DNA of 64,000 nucleotides from Zygnema cylindricum (lineage: Eukaryota > Streptophyta > Zygnematophyceae > Zygnematales > Zygnemataceae): NCBI GenBank assembly GCA_037447655.1, contig JBBHKE010002507.1:62001-126000 (forward strand), in the 5' to 3' direction. The stretch's first letter is position 1. Each line of letters begins with the position of its first letter. This document shows, piece by piece, positions 21,167 to 33,693 of the stretch. The notes under the pieces were generated by a model. It saw only the letters and a program-made list of their open reading frames with translations. It was not told where the DNA came from and made no database searches. The translations under genes were made by a program, and so were the position numbers.

Positions 21167-24100
21167 GTGAAAGAAATCACGCAGCGCGATGGTAAACCAT
21201 CTGAGTATAGGGGTACATAAGGGGTGGCAGGGCCAAAACTGAAAACTACAAGCCAGGCAAAATAAAACAAAGAAAAGCAATGTGAACACAACCCAAAAAG
21301 AAAAACGCAGCAACTCATTTAAACCAACACTACGATCCCAACCACCAACAAAATTAAATATCTACGAAACGCAACATCGTAACCCCCCCTGGCCCGGGGG
21401 AGCACTCTGAGGGAATCCAGGAACAAGTAGACAATTCATAACCGCAAAATCCGATCGAAGGAGAATAGAAGCTTGCTCTCGCTATAAAGCCACGGATAAA
21501 CATTGACGATAACAAGAAGTAAAGACCGAAGCAGGAGGGCTCCCAGGTTCTCGTCCCTCGAATGAGCGCCGGCCACAAGTACGTAGAAACTCGTCCAGCA
21601 CACCACCCAAAGAACCAAAGATCTCGACCGCCATCGGAATAAAGTCATCCATAGGGTATCGGTATGCATAATCATGTCCTTCGCTTAACGGCATCACGGG
21701 TAGCCACCCCGACATGTCGGGTTGCTTGGCGACTCTAACCAAAGTTGGGTTCGCTAAAACAATGTCACCAAATATGCGACGGGCACCATCGAGCAAAACA
21801 AATCGATCCGGCGCGAGGGAATAATATGAGAAACTTCGTGACGCACAAAAATCCCCCCCTCTGAAGCGATAGTCGCGTCGCGAATAGAGTCCTGCACCTA
21901 ATTCAATTCTCCCCCATGGGAGCAACAAAGGATATGGATGCCATCGGACTCCAAGACATAACCACACCAACAAAGTAAAGAGCCAAGTAAAGGAGGATGA
22001 GGGGGGCTAAGGCGAAACTGAAGGGTGGTGGTGAATTGAGAAGGTGTGAATCGTAGAGTGGATAAAATAGGTGTAGCGGATAGAAAAGCCTCCAACCAGG
22101 TGCACCACAAGAGAGAAGACAAACACGCAAAGAATCACAAGGAAGCGCCTCGAGAAGCCCTGATTTAATGGGGGTGACAACCGTTTAGAAATTGATTCTT
22201 GGACACGCGCAATGGATTTCGTAACAAGGGTGGAAGAACCGACATGTCCACTAAGGTAGGAGGAGGAAGATAACGTGTCGCATCTAACGGGAACTATTAG
22301 AAGGTGAACACACCGTCCGAAACCCGCGGGACCATGGTGGCAAGAACGGGGTTGTCCCCAGCAAGAAGCAAGAAACAAGAGTGGTTGCAATAAGGCACCA
22401 ACTTCCCAAATAGACAGCAAGAACAACATGGGCAGTCGATTATAAACCCAATATCCCTCCAAAGAAAAAGAGGGATGCCTCAATGCGGGCCGAAGGCCCA
22501 CACTCGTGATCAAATGCCCGAAGACCTAACAAAGTGTGAAGGATGTCAATGAGGCACTCATCAAAGGTTGAGAGAGAGGAGACAAACCTCGGGGTGGGAG
22601 GGGAAGTATCAGTAAGGTAAGGGGGGCGTTGGGGGAACCACGTAGTCAGCAGAGCAAAAGCCACTTGGGATCGGCAATGTGAGGAAGGTCGTCCAGGTGA
22701 GACAAATTTGTTTGAAGAGCAACATAAAAAAATGGGTCACAAAAGTTTCCGTACCAAGGGGGCAACCTAACACGTGAATGCCATCAGAGGGAGGAGGATA
22801 TAGAAAACCAAGTGGGGATTAAAAGAAAGTGAAATATCATGAGGGGAGCGAATAACACACTTCAAACATTGGACAAAAAGGTTGAGTTCAGCCGAACGAT
22901 CCTTGAAAAAATTATACACCAGCACGACTTCGTCCCCATAGGGAAAAATAATATATGTATCATTTGCAACCAAAGGGAAAAGGCAAGGACGGGAAGCAGC
23001 TGCGGAAATACAGAGGGGCGGGTAATGGGCAAGGGCAAACAAATGTCGTTTAAGAGGATTGCCTTGCTGAGTCCCGATCGCATAAGAGAGAGGAACGAGA
23101 TCATCGGCAGCTAAGAATGAGAGGTTGTTGGTCAAAGAATTAAAAGCTTTTACAAGGGGAAATAATAAGACAATTAGATAACGGGCAACTATAAGCTAAG
23201 AAAAAATGACTTTCCGCTCCACCTTATTGAAGGCGTTGGTAACGTCAACTTGAAGGACCAATCAATCCGGATGGACTTCAAACAAAGCCCGAATCGCGTG
23301 GACCACGACCTTGTAACCTCCCCAAGTGGCCACTCTAAACTGATGAGGAGAAAAATAATCATGAAATCTTGTTGGAGTTGAATACAAATGGCACGAGCCA
23401 CCAATCCGTAAAAGACCTCTCCCATGGCAATAGTGAAACTCTGAGACCTCCATTGGTCCTCAGAGTAGGCAACTCACAAGAAGCTTATCTAGATAGTGCC
23501 GACTTCAAGTTGATTAAAACCCAGCTGAGTGACACCCAGAACAGTCAGAATCCCAGTACAGATTCACCCCTGTGAAATAAAACTTTTTGTGTGCTTAGTT
23601 CCCCCACAGAATGCAAAGTTATAATATGAGAATTTGGACACATTCACCCACTTTGACTTTCCCTAATAAATGCAGCCACCCTAAGAGGCAAAATCTCTTA
23701 CCGACATCTTCCATGTGTAGCCTGGACTCCCTTGAGTTCGCAGCAAAAAGAATCTCTGAATTTGCTCCATTGAGCAGTAAGTTATGGAGGGTCAAAGTTG
23801 ACCTTTTGTACTGGAGCTCTCTCGGAGAGAGGCGGCTACCTACTAAATTTTCTAAGTCTTATCTCTCTTTAAACTCTATCTAGTGACATACGTCACCAAT
23901 CACATTACTGTGTCGTACAGAAAACTACAGGTACCGGTGTACTTTCTGTTCGGCCATCGTACTACATGGCCGAAATGTCGACACATGTCATATACGGATT
24001 TGTTCCAGTAATCTCCAGAGTTGCCGCAATCCAATGTTGACGCGCCACGTGTCCCTTCACGTGGCGATGACCGTAAAACGTAAAAGTACATATTTAGCGA

Positions 24101-24423
24101 TCGCGGCGCCTATCGTGGCCGTCCGATCAAAACCTGATAAATTTCTAGCCGTTGAATATAGACGCGCGGTATTTGTTTCGCGGTCGAAACAAATGCGCGG
24201 TATCCGTTTCATATAATACATAAAACTGTACTCCGTTCTATCTAAAACTGTATCTATGTTCTACGTATCTCCTTCCCGTTAAACGAACTAGTCCGCGTGT
24301 ACCTATATAAATATTTATCAAACAACATATACCCTAGCACTGGTCTTAGACTTATAGGATAAAGCTAACTGCTACTTTGACGGACGACAGGTATCAGGCT
24401 CTAATCCTGGGTCTGCTAACATT

Positions 24424-24700
24424 TTGTAACTCTATCAAAATTGGCCTTCCTGTCCTCTTTGGACAGCCTAGGCAGCCATGGCTCTAACTCTTCCGTCAAA
24501 CCTTTTGTAACTCTATCAAGATTGGCCTTCCTGTCCTCTTTGGACAGCCTAGGCAGCCATGGCTCTAACTCTTCCGTCAAACCTTTTGTAACTCTATCAA
24601 GATTGGCCTTCCTGTCCTCTTTGGACACCTTTTGTAACTCTATCAAGATTGGCCTTCCTGTCCTCTTTGGACAGCCTAGGGAGCCATGGCTCTAACTCTT
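24424..24700 (-). repeat. 81-bp tandem repeats inside the 3' LTR
   Basis: The unit runs from TTGTAACTCTATCAAGATTG to the next such motif; about three and a half units, one shortened. The sister LTR (25290-26493) has a single unit at about 26297-26375, so the expansion arose after insertion or during transposition. The matching open frames on both strands (Leu/Ser- and Lys/Glu-rich) are translations of the repeat. Confidence 0.9.
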
Positions 24701-25273
24701 CCTCTAGTCTTCAATGACTGCGACAAGTGTGGGGACTTGAGAGAAGAGTTAGAGGCAAGCTTTCACTGTCTCCTTTTTGCCTTTTATTTAACAATCTCTA
24801 TGCCTAGAAGATACTTGAATAGCAACACTCCCCTTATTTTCTAGTCTACTTTTCTTTCAACTCCCATCGAAAACAAGAAATATATCTATATATATATATA
24901 TTATTCTTTTCTTTTCTTTTTTTCCTTCATGAAGCTTTAAGCGAATACCTTCATATTTAAGAAAGTAAATTAGATGATCCGAAATAATTTCATCTTGTTG
25001 ATCATACATTTTATTTTGCATGCCACTTTTCGTAAATCCGAGCAACAATTTTATCCACCTCCTCCCTTTTTCATCCAGGCAAAATCCACTATCCCTTTTG
25101 CATGTTTTCTCGGAAGCTCCAGATGAACCTGCATAGTGAGTTCCACCAAAGTTGGGTGGCGGACACCTCACTTGTCCCGAAACAATTCCCCATAAGTGCT
25201 TTTCGAAATGCAATCCCTCCATCGTAAACTCCTAATAAGTGAAGCCTGTTCTATCAAACATAGGCACCTTAGA

Positions 25274-25289
25274 TGGTGGGCCCATAACC
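25274..25289 (-). promoter_or_regulatory. Primer-binding site complementary to the initiator tRNA-Met anticodon arm
   Basis: Minus strand GGTTATGGGCCCACCA, starting at the base next to the 5' LTR. It is the exact complement of the conserved GGGCCCAUAACC anticodon-loop region of eukaryotic initiator tRNA-Met plus part of the stem, not of the tRNA 3' end. Drosophila copia and yeast Ty5 are known to use such internally cleaved half-tRNA primers. Confidence 0.82.
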
Positions 25290-27272
25290 TGAAACTTTGA
25301 GACCTCCATTAGTCCTCAGAGTAGGCAACTCACAAGAAGCTTATCTAGATAGTGCCGACTTCAAGTTGATTTAAACCCAACTGAATGACACCCAGAACAG
25401 TCAGAATCCTAGTACAGATTCACCCCTGTGAAATAAAACTTTATGTGTGCTTAGTACTTTTTGTGTGCTTAGTTCCCCCACAGAATGCAAAGTTAGAATA
25501 TAAGAATTTGGACACATTCACCCACTTTGACTTTCCCTGATAAATGCAGCCACCCTAAGAGGCAAAATCTCTTACCGACATCTTCCATGTGTAGCATGGA
25601 CTCCTTTGAGTTCGGTGGAAAAAGAATCTCTGAATTTGCTTCATTGAGCAGTAAGTTATGGAGGGTCAAAGTTGACCTTTTGTACAGGAGCTCTCTCGGA
25701 GAGAGGCGGCTACCTACTAAATTTTCTAAGTCTTATCTCTCTCTAAACTCTATCTAGTGACATACGTCACCAATCACATTACTGTGTCGTACAGAAAAAT
25801 ACAGGTACCGGTGTACTTTCTGTTCGGCCATCGTACTACATGGCCGAAATGTCGACACATGTCATATACGGATTTGTTCCAGTAATCTCCAGAGTTGCCG
25901 CAATCCAATGTTGACGTGCCACGTGTCCCTTGACGTGGCGATGAGCGTAAAACGAAAAAGTAAATATTTAGCGATTGCGGCGCCTATCGTGGCCGTCCGA
26001 TCAAAACATGATATATTTCTAGCCGTTGAAAATAGACGCGCGGTATTTGTTTCGCGGTCAAACAAATGCGCGGTATCCGTTTCATATAATACATAAAACC
26101 GTACTCCGTTCTATCTAAAACTATATCTATGTTCTACGTATCTCCTTTCCGTTAAACGAACTAGTCAGCGTGTACCTATATAAATATTTATCAAACAACA
26201 TACACCCTAGCACTGGTCTTAGACTTATAGGATAAAGCTAACTGCTACTTTGAAGGACGATAGGTATCAAGCTCTAATCCTGGGTCCGTCAAACCTTTTG
26301 TAACTCTATCAAAATTGGCCTTCATGTCCTCTTTGGACAGCCTAGGCAGCCATGGCTCTAACTCTTTCTCTAGTCTTCAGTGACTGCGACAAGTGTGGGG
26401 ACTTGAGAGAAGAGTTAGAGGCAGGCTATCTCTGTCTCGTTTTTGCCTTTTATTTTACAATCTCTAGACCTGGAAAATACTTGAATTTCAACAAATAGGG
26501 TGAATCCCTCCATTAAGTTTGGCAACAACCACAATGCGGGATGTGGTTACAAGATCACAAATTTGAGGGGGGACAACCGCGCTAGCAATAAGAGAATATA
26601 CTCGAAATAACACATCAAAACCCCAGGCACGGGATTCAAGAGGCGAAACATCGCAAATCAACTCATACATTGTGCTTGATGGAGCCCCAGCTGGAAGGTG
26701 AGGAGGAGAGCTAAGGGTCTTAATGAAAGCCTCCTGATCCAAAACAAGACCCTCATAAGGCTCAAATGCGTTGATAAAAGGGGATACCGGGGTATGTGCG
26801 AGGGTATAAAGAGCTCGGAGGACCTCGATGGTGGAAGAAGACCGGGGAGCAAGGGTGAATGGTTGGAGGGCCCGAACCGCACAAGAAAGCTCACCAACAC
26901 GACCCAAATGAACAACTCGTCAATAAGAGGACGGGACATGTGATGGCCTTAATAAACCACGGGTGTGAAAGTGGCACTAGCAACCCTAGGCACATGCTCA
27001 GCGTAGATGGCCTTCGAATCACAACCAAGGAATCGACAACAATGCACGATAGTCTCCATAGCCCCACTGCCACCTCCACGGCCTGGTAAGACTAGGACTT
27101 AAAGAGGGAATATAAGGATAAGGTAAAAAAGAGTGATGTCTATCGAATTGAAAGAAATGTGGGACAAGGGGACGTGGAAGGCATCTTGTACTAATGTCCT
27201 CATGGCTAAAGGGCTACGGGGAGTACAATTGCGGACGGGGGGACCGGAATAACAATCCCCCCAAATATCTAA

Positions 27273-28037
27273 GGGTGTGTCTCCATGTACGTGAAACTTA
27301 GCGAACTTACTTTGTTTTTAGCGCATATCCCGCAAATCCGGATTTCAAGTGTCCCCATGTGTAACAACGAAATTGTTACTTAAGGGTGTGACGATTATAT
27401 ATGTTGATAATGCCCGTGACGGCTGTCAACATCTACAATCTGTGATGACGCACGTTATTTTTTGTAGCTGCTTGTGACGTGGCATGACTTTCCGTGACAT
27501 TGTAGACGTACCGCCTTCGAGCCTATGCGGTTTCATTGTTGACGGGGGTGAGATTTGCCTTTGCGTCTCCTGTCCAGTCGGCGTGAAATCGCATTGGAAT
27601 CTTGAGACCCCTGCAAAAAAAAAACGTAACGGACGCAAACTGACAAAATGAAACAAATTATATACTTTTCATCATCGTTTTGAAGGCAAACGGACAAAAC
27701 ATAACGAATAGTGTACTTTTAGTCATTGCTTGAATTTATTTAAAATTTTTGAAAAAAAAATCAACGTGCGAATACGTGTTTCTTTTTGTTTTTCGAAAAT
27801 GCTTTGTTTTAAAACACATCGCCCATGTGTTTTAAAGTAAAGTTTGAAGATGTCGTTTTTTGGCGTGGCCGTGGGTCGAAGAACATAAGACGGCAACATG
27901 TAGTACATCCTAAATTTGACGATGACGCAAAATGTACTTCTCTTTTTTTGTACGGTTGAAACTTACGCGGTATGGCTCTAAGTTTTACAGGAAAACGACA
28001 GAAAAAATCCCTTACTTTGGCACATGGAGAGGCACCC
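27273..28037. mobile_element. Harbinger/Tourist-like MITE, copy 2, inserted in the LINE
   Basis: TIRs GGGTGTGTCTCCATGT ... ACATGGAGAGGCACCC flanked by TAA on both sides (27270-27272 and 28038-28040); 765 bp, no transposase. The interior is homologous to 9712-10490. LINE-side sequence resumes at 28041 and runs to about 28102. Confidence 0.85.
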
Positions 28038-28102
28038 TAAGTCACGGACAAAATCACCAGTCTGCATATGTAGGGCCAGGCCCGACAGAAGTGTGGTGGT
28101 AG

Positions 28103-28130
28103 TGACGATAGGTGACTATAAAGAGTGACG
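28103..28130 (+). repeat. Minisatellite remnant beyond the LINE 5' end
   Basis: Reads AGTGACGATAGGTGACTATA followed by AAGAGTGACG, the same repeat and orientation as 20740-21166. It suggests the LINE lies inside a former array. Confidence 0.8.
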
Positions 28131-29526
28131 TACGAAAAAACGTTAAGAAAAAATACGAAAATTTTAATAAATATACAACCAACTTAAAAGTGACAAATTG
28201 GAAAATTGAAGACCATGCCATATGCCAATCAGATTCTCATTTATTTTTATCATTTACTTTTTTTCAAATACTGTATTATTTTAACTTGTTTGTGTGTCAA
28301 ACTCAATTCGAGATTCGAGATTTTCTTTTTTGTTTTTTACAGTGTATTTATTAATCTTGTCAATTCATCCCGGTTTTATAATTTCACTACATTAATTTTA
28401 AAATAATTTCTCAATCCCTACTTGATCCAAAAAAATTCCATCCAGAATGTGAAATTAAAATTTCAACCTTTAAAGTTGACCGTTATTTTTTCCTTTTTTT
28501 CCTTTTTTTCTTGTTTTTCCTTTTTTTTCTCCTTCTTTCATTTTTTTAAATCACTTCTGTATTGTCCGTAATCTGAATGGATGGCGTGGTCTAGATTTCT
28601 AATTTCACATAAAATGTATTTTTCGTACTTTTTGTACTGTTAAATGTTTTGTTATCGGTACAGTACACCGCGAATTGTAATTAGAGTTATGTACGCTAAT
28701 TCCGTCACCCCAAATTTTGACTCTATCACCATAAATAGAGAACATTATTCTAAATTATTCTTTCCATTATTTAAGGTACTTTTTGATTGAGCGTTAATAA
28801 CTCTAATACAGTGTCGTTTTAAATAGTGTGGGGTACGGTCGGTGTTTGACCGTGCAAAATTGTACTTTATTAAGTAAAAAAGTACAAAAATGGATTTCAT
28901 TCATGCCGTTATCATGTAACTGCGTTTTCACAAACCGCGTAGTGCAAACGTCATAATGATGTGAAAATGTACGTTTTGTTAGATTATGTACGTGTACCTA
29001 ATTTACAGTAGATATATTCAGCGCCCAAATTTACGCCCAAATTAGAGTTATGGATAAATTAGAGTAATTTTTTTTTGTGAAAAGGGTTGATTACCCAAAA
29101 TAGAGTTAAACACTCTAATATTTTTTTTCCGTTTTTCTACTCTAATTACGATTCGCAGTTTAGTGATACCAATAATAAATTAATAGTGCACAAAATTCTA
29201 ATGGATACACTAGCGATTGTCATTGCGTTAAATAAAAAATAGGGTAAGCGTGCATTATTAACGCTATTTTATGTATGTGTCAAAATATTAGTAACTACTA
29301 ACCAGTAGTATTAAGGATTGGCACTAAATCCCAAATTGGGTGTTGACTTTGTAGCGTGTACACTGCTCTGGTAAAATCACTATTTCAAGTAAGAATGTCT
29401 TATTTTGAGAGCATGTGTCGGGTGACGTACTGTACCTGCTAATTTGGAAATCGTACGAAACATACAATTTATCATTCTTTTTTAGTTAGATTAACTATTC
29501 ATTTGTGTTAACGTAAAAGTTTGCAC
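28131..29526. other. AT-rich region with degraded TA-flanked MITEs
   Basis: A MITE-like pair of ends lies at about 28668-28826 (TACACCGCGAATTGTAATTA ... ACTCTAATACAGTG), and another end at about 29135-29165 (CTCTAATTACGATTCGCAG). No gene recognised. Confidence 0.6.
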
Positions 29527-29529
29527 TTA

Positions 29530-30484
29530 GGGCACTTTTCCATGTGCTAAATTTACAACTATTTTCTGTCGTTTTCCTCCATAGCTTAGAAAAAAACAAA
29601 AAAAAATCGCAGTCGTACCAAAATATTGGAATTACCACTGTATTAGTTGGGTAACCTTGAAACTTTATATGTGCGCAGTTTGTCCTCTAGCGCGATGCAA
29701 TTTGTCGTCGAGCGTGTTTCGACCCACTTTCGCGTCTTTCGAGCTCATATTCAAACTTCATATTAAATCACCTTGCAAGGTGATATAGTTCGATGAGGTG
29801 AGCGAATAGGCAAATGCTGTCGCACATGTCGCAAGTTTTTGACATTTTTTTTGCGCGGAGTACCAAAAAAAAAACCCACTGCACGTTTCCAGCGTGTGCG
29901 TGACTTTTTTCGGTGCGCTTATTTCTGTACGGGGGCCGTGGAGGGGTCTCGACCAACGGAAGCCATTTTGCAAAAGCAAAGTCCATGAAAGCGCCTCTCT
30001 TTCTCTCCCTCTACCACTACCGCGTCTATCTCACAATTCTTGCAATGAAAAACGCCAATAACGGTATCAAATGAAATATCTCTAAAAACAATTTATTTTG
30101 ACTATATTTTTAATTTTTTTATGGCAAGTAGAGTGATAAAGGACTTAAAAACAAAATCGGGAAACCATGGCGAAAAGTTTAAGAATTTGTGACGTTGACG
30201 CTGTCATAGTTTGAGCGTGACGTAAAAATGTCACAGACCATAAACATCTACAATGTCATAAGTAGCTAGAGGTCTATAACCGCCACAATTTTGTAAACGT
30301 CATCAATTGTCGCGAGTTTTGTAGTCGTCTACAACCGTCACAAATTACACCCACGTCTACATCCGTCACAATATAAAGTAACGATTTCATTTCTTTACAT
30401 AGGAATGCTTTGAAAGTTGTACGGAGAATCTTCGCTAAAAGCAAAGTTACAAAACCTAAGTTTCGGTTACATAGGAAAGTGCCC
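29530..30484. mobile_element. Harbinger/Tourist-like element, distinct subfamily
   Basis: TIRs GGGCACTTTTCCATGT ... ACATAGGAAAGTGCCC flanked by TTA on both sides (29527-29529 and 30485-30487), 955 bp. The interior contains motifs shared with the other Harbinger-like copies (TGTGACGTTGACG, TCACAATATAAAG) but no transposase frame. Confidence 0.8.
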
Positions 30485-30727
30485 TTAATGTTCGCGCCAT
30501 TTTCCGGCGGCTAACTTCTTTTTTAAATTAATTTGGCATGCGAAAACACTTATTGCTGAAAGAATGAAATGTCATGTGAAATTTATGTACGGAGACAGAC
30601 TTGTCGTACATAACGCTACATTAGTAGTTACGAACAGAATATAAAGTGGCTAAACCTAATTGGGAAGTCCAAGAATTAGAGTTAATGTTATTTTAATGTT
30701 AAATTACTACCGTAATGTACAATATAG

Positions 30728-30925
30728 TACACCGTGAATCGCTATTAGTGTTAGTATTTTTTGTCTCTTAAAACATATTTTCTTCGTACTGACGGTTGCG
30801 ATTGAAAGGTAACATTCTCAACTTCCGATTGGCGGTTTCAAATTGAAAATCCGACAGTTGTGTACGGAGATCCTGTTTTTTAAGTGGCAAAAAAATTAGT
30901 AACACTAATAGAGATACACGGTGTA
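30728..30925. mobile_element. TA-flanked MITE, subfamily 2
   Basis: TIRs TACACCGTGAATCGCTATTA ... and TAATAGAGATACACGGTGTA. The interior has the CTTAAAACATATTTTCTTCG and ACGGTTGCGATTGAAAGGTA blocks that define the subfamily also found at 44652-44871, 55690-55875, 63914-64000 and, as a fragment, at 11334-11488. 198 bp. Confidence 0.85.
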
Positions 30926-31726
30926 CTGTACGGTAGTTTTATGATTATGGCAAAAAAAGGCGTGAAAATTATAGTGTTATCAACGCTATTTTCGATACGC
31001 AGTGTCGTGTGGGCATGGTAACTTTCCCATCGTTAGAGTTTCAATAACCAATCTTATTGGTTATCGAGCGGCAAAGGGGGTCGATCAATCGAACCGTGAC
31101 GAATTAATTGTTATTGCCGACATATTTGTGTTAATATAGTACGATATATTATATTGTATACAATGAATATAATGTAAAGTACATTTACGGTTTAAAGTAT
31201 AAAATATAATACAGAGTGTACGTATGCTACGTATCAAAATCCGGTCTGTACATTGGGGAGCTAGAGTACGGATATCCTGTTCGAACTGCGCAGCACTTAC
31301 GTCCAAAAGTCGTACTGTATTATATAAAATATCTAGCATAGTATTAAATATATTATAGAAAAACTGTATTCAATGTAGATGGGTGTTTAGTGTTTACTAT
31401 CCAGTTTGCATTCACTTCGAAAACAGAGTTATGTATTATTTTAGAGCATTTAATTTACATCTCCCTTTCGATCAATAAAATCTATTTTTTTAAGTCCATA
31501 ATAGTTTCTCTCTTCCAATTATTAATACACCAAGTAAAAATGAGTCAAAATAACAATTTTAATAAACCCTAGAAATGTCTCTAAAAAACCAAGTCAATAT
31601 ATCCCGATATTTTTATCGGCAGATCATACCTATATATCGGTACAGTATCGTAATAGTCATACCGATACAACGATCTGGATATTGCTTGTTGTAAAAAAAA
31701 TGTAATACTGATTATCGGTAATAGGC

Positions 31727-31926
31727 TACACCGCCCATCGTTATTAGTGTTAAAGAAAAATTAGTTTAAATGAGAAATTAGAATTAATAATATTAATATA
31801 GCGCAAGGTGACGTGGCTGATTTTGTCCACTTCCTTAAATAATGTTGTTAACACTATTTTTTTATATGGCCAGAAAAAGTCGCGACAGAATTAGTGTTAT
31901 TAACACTAATAACGATGGGCGGTGTA
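31727..31926. mobile_element. TA-flanked MITE, subfamily 1 (in duplication copy A)
   Basis: TIRs TACACCGCCCATCGTTATTA ... and TAATAACGATGGGCGGTGTA, 200 bp, TA ends. Shares the GTGACGTGGC interior block with 19685-19879. It was present before the segmental duplication, because copy B carries it at the same place. Confidence 0.88.
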
Positions 31927-33693
31927 CCGATATAGCTATGTGCCGTACCATATACCGTAGGTGTTCTGTAGCATGCACCGTACCGACTTAATTAAGGTTC
32001 GGAAAAGGAAAAACCTCGCATAAACACCTGTAGATGGAATTTCACTTCCCAGCCGAAAAGAATCGCGACATACGACAAGCCGAGAAGAATAGCCGACATA
32101 TTACACGTGTTGTGTATCTGTTGGGCGGGCAAAAACGAGACATGCAAAACAACTGGATCGATTCTCTCCACGTGTAAACGCCAGGCGTTGCTACGACTCA
32201 AGTAGAAAAAGAAACGCAGCCGCGCCTGTACGGTAGCGACAGGTGTGTAAACTGATTGGAATCATATCGCACCGGATTCTCGTATTTTGTCGCTATCCTC
32301 GTCATGGACCGGACTCGGGGTCTCTGGCAGCATCGAAAATTTTGGTATCCGTACACCCAGAAAACTCGCGCATAACAATGAATCAGAAAAGGAGATACGC
32401 TTTTGTCTTTTTCCCGATCTGAAACTCGAGACGAAGCTCCCCATTTGTAACCGACATTTATTCCAAGACTCAATCGTCTGTCAGAATTTTCTGCGTTTTG
32501 TGACTTTTGTCCGCTTGCACGGTCCGACTGTAGCATAGAAATGGCTTACCGTACAGTAAGTGCTTTAAATCGTACCAAAATTACGGACGTGACGTATGAC
32601 GTGTACGTACAAATGTGAATCAGGATCCTCGCACGTGTGAACAGACGAGCATAAATTCTGCTCACAGCGCCGCGTGCAAAGCAAAGCGAGATTTTCCAAT
32701 TTTCTGCTTTTTTAACGTTTTGCGGCGCTTCCAGCCTGCAAAAACTATTTGGCATTTAGTGCCACTTGAATCAATGATAGGGTGCCAGTCTGGCAATTAT
32801 AGCTGGAAACGGATTTGCCAGCGTGGAAGTTAACGCACTCTAGTTAGATTTTGAATTTTGCCAGCAGTCAGGCAGCCAATCATGCCTTGTCCTTTATCAT
32901 TGCCAACTAATATCAAATTTGTCGTTTATTAAATCATCTAATGACTTCGCACATTTCGTCCCTTTGCCAAATTCCAACTCACATTTTCCTTTTTTCTTGA
33001 TTCGAGGAAATCTATATTCGAATCGCATTTAATAAAATTTTAAGAATATATAATATGATCCACACCTTTTATTGTAATAATATAAAATTCAGCAGGATCC
33101 ATGATTCTCGAGAGAGACCCTTTTTCTTTCTAAAGCTCAATTCATTAAAAAAAAAAAAAAAAAAACGCCTAAAATGAGTGGTCCACAGAAGTTAAAAAAG
33201 TAGGAAAAAGCGGGCAGGGCGAATCAGCGTACGTTTTTGTCTTTTTAAAGATATATAATTTTTTAAAGGGCATATAGGTTGCCCGAGACCTAAAACAAAT
33301 TAATCTACTCTAAATAAAATAAAACAAGCGGCCCGAAACTAAAATAGTAAAATTTTACCGACTAGACTCAAACATAAATTCAAAAATAATTCGGGTAAAA
33401 TAAAATTTCCAAAAAAGTTCTAGCCATAGTTCACATGCCACGTCAGCAATAAGTATTCGTTCGTCATAATACCGAATCATCTCGCACGGTCACTTCTTTC
33501 ATCGTTTCGCGAAACGACAAAATTCGGTCTACTGAACCTCTCATACATCCGCCAGCTGGCCAGAAAAGCCTCCCTCGCAAAAGACCAAAATTTCTAGCAC
33601 CAAAATATTAAGTACGTTCAAACCTGTACGGACGTACTCTCATAATGGTTTTGTCCTCTTCTGTCCCTCCCGGGCGGCGACAGCCGGGCCTAT

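Larger units (their letters stand above)
23434..26493 (-). mobile_element. LTR retrotransposon relic inserted in the LINE, internally deleted
   Basis: Minus-strand element with 5' LTR 26493-25290 and 3' LTR 24827-23434, flanked by 5-bp target duplications AATAG (23429-23433 and 26494-26498). On the minus strand the LTR starts TGTTGAAATTCAAG and ends GTTTCA. The insertion splits the LINE protein between GGIHPI and AMGEV, and removing it restores that reading order. The internal region (24828-25289) is only about 462 bp: a PBS at one end, a purine tract next to the 3' LTR (minus GACTAGAAAATAAGGGGAG) and a 121-aa frame with no RT, integrase or protease. It is therefore a non-autonomous deletion derivative of the Copia family seen at 1-2748. 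Confidence 0.9.
21167..28102 (-). mobile_element. Non-LTR retrotransposon (LINE) relic, split by two later insertions
   Basis: Reverse transcriptase of a LINE family, minus strand, in three blocks: 28102-28038, 27272-26494 and 23433-21167. Order of coding matches: HLPAGAPSSTMYELI and SRIVVVAKLNGGIHPI in the block ending at 26499; MGEVFYGLVARAICIQLQ, which continues the same protein, at 23425; GTQQGNPL then a degraded catalytic box VANDTYIIFP (normally A/VDDT) near 23000; and RRIFGDIVLANPTLVRVAKQP with the DDFIPMAVEIFGSLGGVLDEF block at about 21600-21780. Frameshifts and stops occur throughout. The 3' end lies at about 21170, directly against the minisatellite. It is inactive. Confidence 0.85.

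Noticed and set aside
24416-24695. Repeat-containing frames on both strands (Lys/Glu-rich and Leu/Ser-rich)
   Set aside because: They translate the 81-bp tandem repeat within an LTR; 81 is a multiple of three, so both strands stay open by chance.
25274-25289. Possible tRNA gene because of the match to initiator tRNA-Met
   Set aside because: Only 16 bases match, located exactly at the LTR edge; it is a primer-binding site and no cloverleaf is present.
32198-32536. 112-residue minus-strand frame conserved in both duplicated segments
   Set aside because: Its conservation is explained by the recent duplication; no motif was seen and it overlaps other equally open frames.
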